A DNA stretch of 64,000 nucleotides from contig JAKEKT010000032.1 in assembly GCA_021495925.1 (NCBI GenBank), positions 1 through 64,000 of the forward strand. The letters are read 5' to 3'. Positions 54,601-64,000 of this stretch are shown here, piece after piece. The position numbers and the translations under genes are program-made. The number at the start of each line of letters is the position of its first letter. The stretch's first letter is position 1. The notes under the pieces are model-generated. The model was not told the origin of the DNA and made no database searches. It saw only the letters and a list, made by a program, of their open reading frames with translations. This DNA comes from Diplodia intermedia. Lineage: Eukaryota; Ascomycota; Dothideomycetes; Botryosphaeriales; Botryosphaeriaceae.

Positions 54601-57445
54601 GTCGACCATGCCGTGGATCCAGGACCACCAGCTGCAGGGCACCGTCGTCTACCCGGGCGCCGGCTTCATCTGCATGGCCATCGAGGGCCTCGTGCAGGCC
54701 GAGCAGTCGGCCAGCGACAAGCCCGTCAGCGGCTACCGCCTGCGCGACGTCGACATCCTGCAGGCGCTGGTCATCCCCGAGGACGACGACGGCGTCGAGG
54801 TGCAGCTGTCGCTGCGCCCGTGCGGCGACAAGCAAATTTACGCCAAGGGCTGGAAGGAGTTCCAGATCTTCTCCGTCACACACGACGACAGGTGGACCGA
54901 GCATTGCCGCGGCCTGATCGCGCTCGAGCGCGATGGCAGCCGCCCCGCATCCCTCCCGGCTGCGGGTGCCGCCAAGCAGATCCCGTCCAAGCCGTTGTCC
55001 GCCGAACTGGAGCTCAAGCAGTCCGTGATTCTCGAGGCGTGGGGAGAGTCGAAGCTTCTCACCGACAAGCTGGTCGAGGAGCAGGGTGCGCTGGGCTACC
55101 TCAACACCATTATCCCCAAGCAGGACCAGCTTTGCGTGGCCCTCACCGTCGAGGCGTTCAGATTGCTGGGATGCGACCTGGCGACGGCGAAGCCGGGCGA
55201 GAAGCTGGAGCACGTTCCGCACGCTCCCGCCCAGGCCAGGTTCGCCACGTATCTGTACTCGATCCTGGAGGCCACGCGCGTCGTCGACCTGGACGACGGC
55301 GTCATCACGCGCACCCACACATCGGTGCCCGCAAAGTCCAGCGACGTTCTTCTGCAGGAGCTCATCAAGAACCATCCCGAACACGCCTGCTGCAACGAGC
55401 TGGCGCACTGGACCGGCTCGCACCTGGCCGACATCCTGACGGGCAAGAAGGACGGCATCAACCTCATCTTCGGCACGGAGCGGGGCAGGGAGCTCGTGTC
55501 GGGCGTGTACGCCGACTTCCCTCTCAACAAGTATCTCTACAAGCAAATGGGCGACTTCCTCTCCCGGCTGCTGTCGAAGGTGCCGCGGCAGGCGGGCCAG
55601 GGGCCGTTCAGGATCCTGGAGATGGGGGCCGGCACGGGCGCGACGACGAGGAACCTGCTGCCGGTGCTGGCCAGCCTGGGCGTGCCGGTCGAGTACACCT
55701 TTACCGATCTCGCGCCCTCGTTCTTGGCCGGGGCACGCAAGCAGTTCAAGAAGTATCCGTTCATGAAGTTCCGCACCCACGACATCGAGAAGGCGCCGGC
55801 GGAGGACCTCATCCACTCTCAGCACGTCGTCATTGCCAGCAACGCCGTCCACGCCACGCGCAGTCTCCCGGCATCCACGGAGAAGATCCGGCAGATGCTC
55901 CGGCCCGACGGCCTGCTGATGCTCTGCGAGCTTACGCAGCCGATGTACTGGTGCGACATGATCTTCGGCGTGTTCGAGGGCTGGTGGCTGTTCGACGACG
56001 GCCGCACGCGCGCAATCGCGTCGCCGGAGCGGTGGGAGCAGGATCTCCACAGCGTGGGCTACGGGCACGTCGATTGGAGCGACGGGCACGCGCCCGAGAT
56101 CCGGTGCGAGCGGCTCATCATCGCCACGGCTTCCGGGCAGCAGCTGGAGCGTCTCCCGATTGCGGCCGCGGCGCCCAAGCCGTCGCCGGCGCTCGACCAC
56201 GACGCGCGCCGCGCCGCCACAGACCAGTACGTCCGCCAATACACAGCAGACTTCTCTCTCCCCGCATCCTCTGACAACGCCGTAGATCCTGCTAGCAGCA
56301 CTGTGTTGATCACAGGGGCGACGGGGAGCCTCGGGGCCCACATGGTCGCCCACTACGCAGCCCTGCCGACCGTCGGGGCCGTCATCTGCATCAACCGCCG
56401 CAGCGGCCGCGATCCCCTGCAGCGCCAGCGCCAGTCCATGTCGTCCAAAGGCATCGAGCTGGGTGAGGACGCCCTGTCCAAGCTCACGGTCCTCGAAACC
56501 GACACGTCCAAGCCGCAGCTCGGCCTCTCCCGCGACGCCTACGCCGCCCTCCTCCCCACCGTCACGCACATCGTCCACAACGCGTGGCCCATGGACGCCA
56601 AGCGGCCGCTGAAGACATTCGAACCGCAGTTCCAAGTGATGCGCAACCTCCTCGACCTCGCCGCCGCCGCATCCGCACACCGCACCCCCACAGCCAAGAT
56701 CACCTTCCAGCTCATCTCCTCCATCGCCACCGTCGGCCACCACCCGCTACACACAGGCGACGCCAACATCCCCGAAACGCGCACGACGATCGAATGCGTC
56801 CTCCCCAACGGCTACGGCGACGCCAAATTCGTGTGCGAGCGCATGCTCGACGCGACGCTCCACGCCCACCCCACACGCTTCAACACCATGACCGTGCGGC
56901 CCGGCCAAATCGCCGGCTCATCCTCCTCCCCCGCCGCCTACTGGAACAGCATGGAGCACCTCCCCTTCATCCTCAAGTCCAGCCAAACGCTGCGCGCCCT
57001 GCCGTCCCTCACCGGCCCGCTCAGCTGGACGCCCGTCGACCACGCCGCCGCCGCCTGCGCCGAGCTCGCCCTCACCCCCGCGCCTCATCCCGTGTACCAC
57101 ATCGACAACCCCGTGCGGCAGCCCTGGCCCGCCATGCTGGACGTTCTCGCGCCCGCGCTCGGCGTCCCGCCGGAACGCGTCGTGCCGTTCGCGGACTGGA
57201 TCGCCCGCGTGCGCGCGCTGCCGCCGCCCGGCGCCGGGCCCGCGGCTGCGTGGGAGAATCCTGCGGCGAAGCTGGTGGATTTCCTCGAGGCGGATTTCGT
57301 GCGCATGTCGTGTGGGGGTGTGTTGTTGGGGACGGAGAGGAGTAGGGAGCACTCGGCGGCGATGAGGGGGGTGGGGCCTGTGAGCGATGAGTTGGCGAGG
57401 AGGTACGTGGATGCTTGGAAGGAGGCGGGGTTTTTGAATAGGTAG
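51637..57445 (+). CDS. Chimeric PKS B: KS-AT-half-DH + CMeT-reductase, no ACP
   Basis: Four exons (51637-51822, 51870-51956, 52004-52921, 52973-57445) give 1887 residues. Front, HR-PKS type: KS Cys179 (SIDTGCSTT), AT Ser622 (SHSSGE), and the first DH hotdog only (about 920-1045) with catalytic His949 (DHQLQGTVVYPG) ending at HCRGLIALERD. About 25 residues later the protein becomes the rear of a group VII-type NR-PKS: a CMeT (about 1072-1450) with LEMGAGTGATT near 1279 and ASNAVHATRSL, then a terminal reductase with ITGATGSLGAH near 1509 and the Tyr1678/Lys1682 pair (YGDAK). No ACP exists anywhere in the protein, nor the second DH half, ER or KR. Intron 52922-52972 is GC-AG. The frame is open across the junction. 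Confidence 0.92.
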
Positions 57446-57660
57446 GTGGTCTGTTGTTTGGTCCGGTTTTTTCCGTCGTCTTTGGGTTCAAGAGGTGCGG
57501 CTGGGTTTTTGGTTAAGTGGTCGGTCTGCCGGTTGGTCTTGTTTTTCGTCTTTGGGTTTCGAGGTATGGCTGGGTTTTTGGATAAGTAGGCTGGCTGCCG
57601 TTTGGTCCTGTTTTCGTCTTTGGGTTTCGAGGTTCGGCTGGGTTGGGTTGGCTGGCAAGG
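57446..57660. repeat. Imperfect minisatellite, about 70-bp unit, three copies
   Basis: Just after the PKS B stop, a unit containing TTTGGTC, CGTCTTTGGGTT and GGCTGGGTTTTTGG repeats about three times with small indels. It is likely 3' UTR or downstream DNA. No function is evident. Confidence 0.65.
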
Positions 57661-58526
57661 GCGTTGTTCTTTCTTTTCCCCTCCCCTCCCCCTTGTGTTT
57701 TGTGGCGTTTGGGTTGTCTGGGTTGGTCTCTTTCTAGATGATTTATGTCGGCTTGGATTCTGATTGCTACTCGTTCTCGGTTTAAGTGACGGTCGTTTTT
57801 TTTTTTTTTGTGACTACACGCCTGTGATGCTTGAGTCGGGTCAATGGCTGCTTGCACATGTAGCCCCCACCTAAGCTATACCCCATATGGCGTTGTACAG
57901 ATAGAGTGCCCCTTCTAGAGCTTTTTGAAGTAAAATAGTTGCATGTCAACTAGTGATTCAGACATTGAGAACACGATGGTTTTTACACATTGCACTGTTG
58001 TCATTCAGCATCAATGCTATGAGCAGTTATGGAGACAGAGTCGTACCTTTGCTCGGCGGCGACGGCACCCGCATCACCGACATCCAGCGGGGTCGGCGTG
58101 GTCATGGAATATTCGCTGATTTATCGAAAGCTCCCGCTAAGTCCAATGTTTCAAGATGATGGCAAAATGCACAACCAGGCATTCGACCAGATCGAAACTG
58201 TATTGACGCGATGGAGTTGATGCAGAACGGTGTCAGGTTGGCATTTGTGATAATTGAACGTTGCAGATGAAAGGGCAGCGGGGTATGCATGAGGTGCGGT
58301 TTTTGGGGCGGAATTTGAATTCCGCCTCCGCATGAGTTTGCCAGAGAATTTCTCCATCATCTACAGCTTAGCTTGGATCAATGACGTATTCAGCGTTCAT
58401 AAATTATCAATTGCCAGAGTCGTACAAAAGGCAGACCGCCCTCGATGCAGCGCTTCTACTCTCCATCTCTTTTCTACCACAGCAAACCATTCATCGAATC
58501 CTTCCCACGGCCCATATCCACCGACC
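57661..58526. other. Intergenic; poly-T run and RidA promoter
   Basis: No gene is supported. A T-run lies at about 57797-57810. The last 200 bp would hold the promoter of the RidA-like gene. Confidence 0.5.
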
Positions 58527-59016
58527 ATGTCTCACTTGAAGTACTATGCCTATGAGGGCGTCGGGACGACCAACAGAGAGAAGTTCTCTTACAACCAAGC
58601 CGTCCGTGTCGGAGACAGAATCGAATGCTCAGGCCAAGGCAAGTCCAAACCTCTTCCAGCGTCTTCTGATTTCCGTCGACTGATGGACGATTGTGCCGTC
58701 TCCAGGCGGATGGAACCACAAGACCGGCGTGTTTGAGAAAGAAATCAATGCTCAGATCGACCTCGCCTTTGCCAACGTCGAGCTGTGTCTGAAGGACGCG
58801 GGCGGTGAAGGCTGGTCGCAAGTCTACCGCATCAACTCTTACCATGTGCCCATCAACGACGAGGCTCTGGCCGCCATGGTGCGGAACATGAAGAAGTACA
58901 TGCCCCATCACCAGCCTTTGTGGACTTGCGTCGGAGTCACCCGCTTGGGGGAAGACGATATGCGTGTGGAGATTGAGGTTGTGGCGCACGACCCTGAAGG
59001 TGCAAAGAAAGCCTAG
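58527..59016 (+). CDS. RidA/YjgF/YER057c-family protein
   Basis: Two exons (58527-58638, 58706-59016) give 140 residues. The intron begins GCAAGT, so it is a GC-AG intron; only this donor restores the conserved SGQGGW segment. Family features are the YNQAVRVGDRIECSGQGGW start, the long helix INAQIDLAFANVELCLKDAG, and the RVEIEVVAHDP C-terminal strand with its Arg. Rid proteins are small trimeric cytosolic or mitochondrial enamine/imine deaminases, though many paralogues have other or unknown roles. It lies just outside the PKS gene; RidA-like genes do occur inside some fungal metabolite clusters, but there is no direct link here. Confidence 0.87.
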
Positions 59017-59427
59017 ATAGTCATAATAGAACAGCATTCCCTAATGCTTAACAATAGTCGATCCTTTCTTTCCGAACTCTGTCTTGTCTGACTCACTTCT
59101 TTATAGACGCAAACATATAGTGCCCCTCCACTACCGCTAATACTAATATGTTCATTAAGAGACTAAGTTGGCCCGTAAGGAATTCTTTCTATATAACCTT
59201 TAAGCACTCCATGCAACAGCAGCATCTAATAAACCTATAAGCTAGAATGTTTGTCTTATAGTTGTTCTTTCTAAAAGACCGTGAAGAAAAATGTTGTATG
59301 GACAGCGGCTTGTCTTCGCTAAAACTCGGGTTGCACGGGCCCCTCAGCCATCCGAAAAAATTTGCCCGTCTCTTGACCTCCATCATCTCCACAGCAAAAC
59401 GAAGACTCTTTGGCCAGCAAAATAAGA
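59017..59427. other. Intergenic
   Basis: 411 bp between the RidA-like gene and the tRNA. Nothing is recognised. Confidence 0.5.
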
Positions 59428-59561
59428 TGCGTCGGCCGGGAATCGAACCCGGGGCTCATCGAAACTAGTGCTGAAGGCCCTGTGGAGTCGTCTTTGGGGA
59501 CAGGCTCTGTGAGGCATCAACTTCTTGGCAACGATGAATTTTACCACTAAACCACCAACGC
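59428..59561 (-). tRNA. tRNA-Gly(GCC) with a 63-nt intron
   Basis: Read on the minus strand, the 5' exon (59526-59561) starts GCGTTGG, has a D arm with TTTAGTGGTAAA, and ends at the anticodon loop TTGCCA. After a 63-nt intron (59463-59525) the 3' exon (59428-59462) completes the CGATG anticodon stem, a GGGTTCGATTCCC T arm and the CCGACGC acceptor strand with discriminator A. The mature length is 71. One T-G wobble is present in the acceptor stem. The intron sits one base 3' of the anticodon, the canonical nuclear position. Confidence 0.92.
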
Positions 59562-59741
59562 TGTGCTGCTTGATGAGATGTACAATTGTGCATGTGTTCT
59601 TATAATGCAAAAGCGTGGGAATAACCAGTAGATGGTAAGAAAACCCTCCATTCCCGCCTGAAATCAAAGCCAGTGAAATACGTGACTTTCCAAAAATTTC
59701 TCACTGCAGTATGAATGCCTTGCCATGTTATCCGTTGTGGC

Positions 59742-62266
59742 CTACTCGGCAGTGGTTCCCGTCAACAGCCTTGACATCGAAGGCGTTCTCTACGTACAGT
59801 CAGTTCACCTGATCGGTTTGATGGGCTTATGTGCATATATACCTGTGTGTAGGATTCTGGGGAGCAAACAATAGCGAAATTTGGCCATGAATACCTGACC
59901 CCGGTTCTGATGGCACAGGTCAGACAGCTTCGTTCCGTGAGGAACAAGGGCTGCCAACAACCCTGTGCAACGGTGAATGCTGTTGGTGTATCTCCTCGGA
60001 AGACGAATATCGTCGAGTTTCCGTATATGAGCTCTACCCAGGGTTGCTCTGGAGAATAACGGGGCATCGCTTCCGTTATTGCGCTCGCAAGCGCCTCGTT
60101 GCTGTTGCATAGCTCAGAATGGCGGCAGGACACTATGCCCATCCCGCGGCTTACGTTTTCGACAATTCTCGCCGGCCCCAGGAAAGATATGATGCGGTCC
60201 TCCGGGCCAAGCAGCTCGAACCCAAAATTCAGCCAGGGACTCCTCTGGTCCACGAGTTCCTCGTCTACAGCAAGTTATGGATCGGTGCTGCAGCAAATTT
60301 GTGTGTGGTTCCTGATCTTTTCCGGCACACAGTATTCGGGCCGTTTAGGGTTTCTGTGTGGAGTGGCATCCTGGTATTGGTGGGATCCCAAGTCACCGAG
60401 TCCAGCATACGTCTGCCCACGGTACTCGATGGTTCCGGGCACAACGCAAACCCTCGACACCACAGAGCCCTCACGAGGCTCTTTCTGCTGCAGGATATTG
60501 AAGAAGCAGCATATACCTTGAGCGGCGAAAGCAGATGTGCTCGCTTGAATGTTCTTGTTCATTTGGTTGCCGGAGAAGAGTGTGTTGGCAACGGCGAGTG
60601 GCGAATACTCGGGTGCATCCTTGTCGACCTTTATGTGCTCGACAATGCGGTATACGAACAACTCTTCCTTCTCAATGTTCCGAGCTCCTTTCCGCTGTAC
60701 TACCAATCGGGTGTGCTGCTGGTTGTAGAAACACTCAAGCCCAGACCTGTTCAGGCGCATCTTTCTGCCAAGCATGTCGATACCAGACAGGACCCGGACG
60801 AGTCTGATGATGGTGCTGCATAGCGCCACAAGACAATAGTTCCCGATTGGCTCGGCGTGGTTGGTGGCTGTGGCAGCAGTGCGTTTTGCCGTAGGTGTTC
60901 CATTAAAGCAACAATACTTGCAGTTGCAAATATCTGCAATGATAATCATCGAGTGTTCGAACTTGCTTTCTGCTTCGCTGTAAGACTCCAAGCGTGCGCA
61001 AGCCAGTGCTTCTTCTTTCATCTTTGGAGTTGCCAGCTCTTGAAACCAATCGAAAGCAAAGTGCACGTAGTCGATCCCAAAGCTGTTCTCGTAGTAGGTT
61101 TGGCATGCAGTGCGCCAGTCGGCGGGTACATTATCGTCTCCGTCTACGAAAGCCTGGAAAACACGTGCGGCGCTTCCAAGGGCGGGCCCGAAGTTTGACT
61201 CCATATCGATCAGCTTTTTGAAGCTGCTTCCGAAGGCTACTGAGAGAGCGGTGTGCCAATGGAGTTTTCCCGATACCTTGTATGCTGGGTTGAGTGTTTT
61301 GCCTCGGCTGAGGACGTCGGTGATGGTTGGAAGCCGAACGGTTCGGCCCTGAACCAGTGACCTACGGTCGGTTGCCTCTTCCGAAAAGAGAACAACCACT
61401 CGAGCCGGTTGAGAACGGTCATGAGTCGATGCAACCCATTTTGGGGCTTGGGCTTCCGCAGTGTAGAAGGCAGTGGGTAAGTCGACCAGCCAAACCCCTA
61501 TCGCAGCAATCGCGACTGCGTCCGCGCCGCCCACAAACTGCACTTTCAGGGATTTGCCTCTCGACAGCTGGATAACCTCGTACAGCGCATCCGCGATGTG
61601 TTCTGGGCTGGAAATACCACGGGTTTTTGGAATCTTGCTGGAATTGCTCCTGGGACGACACAGTCCAGTCACCATGCCGTGACCATCGTATGTCATGTAC
61701 TCTTCCATCATGACGCCAAGACGGGATGTAGCAAAGAGCCCGCAGTACCTGTCGACCAGAGTGCTTATGGCCTGTAAGGATGGAGTGCTCATCTGCCCAA
61801 GTTGTGGATCACCGCTGTTTTCCGTGATGATTTTCTTGATCAGTTGAAGAATGATCTTGGCGGTCCAGTCTATTGTGTAGCACTCGCAGAGAGAAGCACA
61901 CAATGCTGCGAAGCATTGTCCTTCCTCCAATTGCAGGACGTATTGGAGAGAGGCCGCGTTGATTCCGAATTTCAGGAAGCGATTCACAGAGTTGACAAGG
62001 CCATTTTCCGCCTCCGATAAAGCGTCCGCGAAGCGCTCTCGGCCTTTCTGATGCCACATGAGTGAGCGTCCAACGACAACCCGGCTGATGGTAAAGGCTT
62101 CGGTATCAATCCTGTTGTGAGAAAGGCTCCTCATCAAAGAGAAGGATATTTTGAAAGCCAGTTGTCCCGCACTTGCGAGGTCCAAAGTCGTTTGGAATGG
62201 AGATTGTGCATTGACCTGGACAAGTGCGTTGGACGCACTTTCATCTGGCGGTGGAGTAGGTGGCAT
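59742..62266 (-). CDS. Uncharacterised 801-aa protein
   Basis: Three exons (60331-62266, 59843-60264, 59742-59789) give 801 residues. I do not recognise the family. The N-terminal ~40 residues are Pro/Ser-rich. The rest is mixed alpha/beta with no signal peptide or clear membrane span. Segments such as SLKVQFVGGADAVAIAAIGVW, shortened here to its core VGGADAVAIAAIG, hint at a nucleotide-fold-like or scaffold domain, but this is not diagnostic. Cysteines cluster in DICNCKYCCFNG. The exon 1 donor (GTGTGC) is weak and chosen because it restores the frame into VDQRSPWLNF. Its place next to the RIP block suits a lineage-specific subtelomeric family. Confidence 0.6.
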
Positions 62267-62515
62267 TGCGACAACGCTTGGATCCTGTGCGGTGAAATCA
62301 GGGGCGTCAGTGGTTGAAAGTGGATCCTGGAAGCGAAGAAGGTGCTAGGAATTTCATCTGTCAACCGCGGCCTTTTGGCTGTTTAAGTGTTCAGCCTTGC
62401 CATTCTTCGCCTACGTCATCAGCGCCTCTCACTCGTCTTGGCACCAACCAACCCCTACACCTTAGATGTAGGCTTATAAAAGCATTTAGCCTAGAATATG
62501 CCTTACTAACAATGT
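62267..62515. other. Upstream region of the 801-aa gene
   Basis: Promoter region that becomes AT-rich near 62460. The last TG dinucleotide I can see is at 62513-62514, which marks the inner edge of the distal RIP block. Confidence 0.5.
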
Positions 62516-64000
62516 ATAACTAATAATACGCTATAGCTAGAGTCGATATCTCTACTATATAGATACTAAGCCTTACGTTTATAGCCTTAGTTCTCGTTAA
62601 TTTATTATAAGAATCTTAAAATTAATTAATAAGTTATTAATATCTTTTAAGAACTAGAAGCCTTATATTTTATAATCTATTATTATATATAGTAGCTACT
62701 ACTAGCTTTAAGAATCTTATCTCTTTATTAAACTAATACTCTTATTATAAAAATCTTTCTATTCTTAATATCTTTTAGTAATTTACTTTAAACGGTTATA
62801 ATAAGTTCGATCTTAAAGATTTATAAGGTTTCGTCCGCCGTTTTAGTTAGACGATAGACGGTACTAAGAAGCCGTCTAAAGTAACTATACTATCTATAGC
62901 CGCGCGATTAACTAGATAAGATTTATAGAATAATTTAAAGAAAAGAAGTAAAGTATCTTATAATATAATTTTAATTTATAAAGCTATATAATATATTTAT
63001 CTTAAATAAAAAATTAATCGTAAAAGTAGCTTATTACTAATATAATTAGCGCTAGAATTATATTTAATAAAATATTAATACTAAAAATCTTCTAGCTTTT
63101 ATATCTTATTAAGTTTACTTTTAAGTAAATACGCTTTATAGTATAACTTAGTATAGTCTATTAAGCTATATACTATAGTCTAGAGTAGTATAATAGCTAA
63201 AGCGAGAAAATAAACCTTTCTAAAAAGAAGATCTTTAAAATATTAAATATAAAGATAAATAATATTATACTACTATAATATAGTTAGTATTTAAAGAATA
63301 CGAGCTATTACTATATTATCTATTAAACTAAACTATTATACGTACTTTAAATAAGCGTTAAGCTAAAAATTATAGCTTTAAAGCGCGGGTAAACTAACGT
63401 ATTAGAGCTTCTAATTAATTTAAAAATTAACTAATTTTAAATAATCTTATAATTTAAACTATAAAGTCGTTCTATTTATTTAATTTAAAGATTAAATTAC
63501 TAAACTAATTTTATCTCTTAAAGTATCTAATTTATTTAATTAATCTAGTTATAAAATATATCTCTAGAACGATAGACGGCCTTATTATATAATAGAGATT
63601 TTATTTTCGACGCTAAAGTACGTTAAACTACTTATTTTTACGGCTAGAACGATTAATATATAAATATTAATTAGTATTATAAGACTAATATATATAGTAT
63701 TAAGTTTTTAAGCCGCTAAGTTATATACTACTAAATCTATTTAAATAAACGCTAGCTATATAAGACTAACTTTTACGTAGACTACGCGAATCTAAAATTA
63801 TTTTAATAAACTTTACTTTTAGTCTTCTTATCTTTTATATCTTTCGTCTATTAATATTATTTTACTATATTATATATCTTCGTTAATCTAAGCGACTAAA
63901 AGTCTAAATTATATTATTATAATAAGATAAAAAAAATACTAGTCGCGTTAAACGTAGTTATAGTTTTTACGCTAATTATAAAGATTAGTATCGTAATTAC
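62516..64000. repeat. RIP-saturated AT-rich block
   Basis: As in the telomere-proximal block, I find no CA or TG dinucleotide from here to the window's end, and no usable reading frame. Remaining CG-containing words (TCGTCCGCCG, ACGATAGACGG, the latter recurring near 62851 and 63566) suggest an ancient repeat or transposon that can no longer be identified by eye. The block continues beyond the window. Confidence 0.85.

Noticed and set aside
54930..55040. Splitting PKS B into two genes at the DH/CMeT junction
   Set aside because: The frame is continuous through exon 4, with no stop or splice pair. The CMeT side has no start codon in a sensible context at its N-terminus.
51776..56743. 1655-codon minus-strand open frame
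   Set aside because: Antisense shadow of chimeric PKS B, for the same compositional reason; no recognisable domains.

Overview
The window is a chromosome end of a filamentous ascomycete (Pezizomycotina). It opens with CCCTAA telomere repeats, its genes carry short (46-145 bp) introns, and blocks at both ends have the AT-rich signature of repeat-induced point mutation (RIP). A GC-rich island of about 58 kb lies between two RIP-saturated blocks (about 117-3726 and 62516-64000) in which I could find no CA or TG dinucleotide. The protein families point to Sordariomycetes or a related class; I cannot name the species.

Layout. 1-3726: telomere and degenerate subtelomeric repeats. 4.3-7.3 kb: a relic of a luciferase-like monooxygenase, a secreted ribotoxin-family ribonuclease and a DUF3632 protein. 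8.9-37.1 kb: a secondary-metabolite cluster with a Zn2Cys6 regulator, an FSH1 serine hydrolase, a DUF2306 membrane protein, a BAHD-type acyltransferase, one reading frame joining an FAD monooxygenase to an MFS transporter, an unknown 222-aa protein, an MDR oxidoreductase, a complete highly reducing (HR) PKS, an alpha/beta hydrolase of the polyketide-transferase type, a P450, a second FSH1 hydrolase and a ketoreductase. 37.5-41.5 kb: an Mga2/Spt23-like regulator cut short after its IPT domain, and a homocysteine S-methyltransferase pseudogene. 42.0-57.4 kb: two head-to-head PKS genes. 58.5-62.3 kb: a RidA-like protein, an intron-containing tRNA-Gly and an unrecognised 801-aa protein.

The main discovery is the head-to-head PKS pair. 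The minus-strand gene (3042 aa) reads SAT-KS-MAT-PT-ACP, as in a non-reducing (NR) PKS, and continues in frame into the rear of an HR-PKS: second half of DH, MT, structural KR, ER, KR, ACP. The plus-strand gene (1887 aa) reads KS-AT and the first half of DH, as in an HR-PKS, and continues in frame into the rear of an NR-PKS: CMeT and terminal reductase. Each gene carries the half the other lacks. A single inversion of about 8.9 kb around the shared promoter, with one break in each gene, explains this exactly and keeps both frames open. The implied ancestor is the NR-PKS (SAT-KS-MAT-PT-ACP-CMeT-R) plus HR-PKS pair known from azaphilone clusters. The neighbouring monooxygenase, acyltransferase, ketoreductase, serine hydrolases, P450, oxidoreductase and transporter are also of the kind found in such clusters. 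Whether the swapped pair still works, perhaps by trans-complementation, cannot be told from sequence, and a mis-oriented assembly segment must be excluded first.

A CGGAGT-centred motif, sometimes as a palindrome, occurs upstream of several cluster genes and is a candidate binding site for the Zn2Cys6 regulator. Exon boundaries below were worked out by hand from splice signals and reading frame; all predicted genes close in frame.
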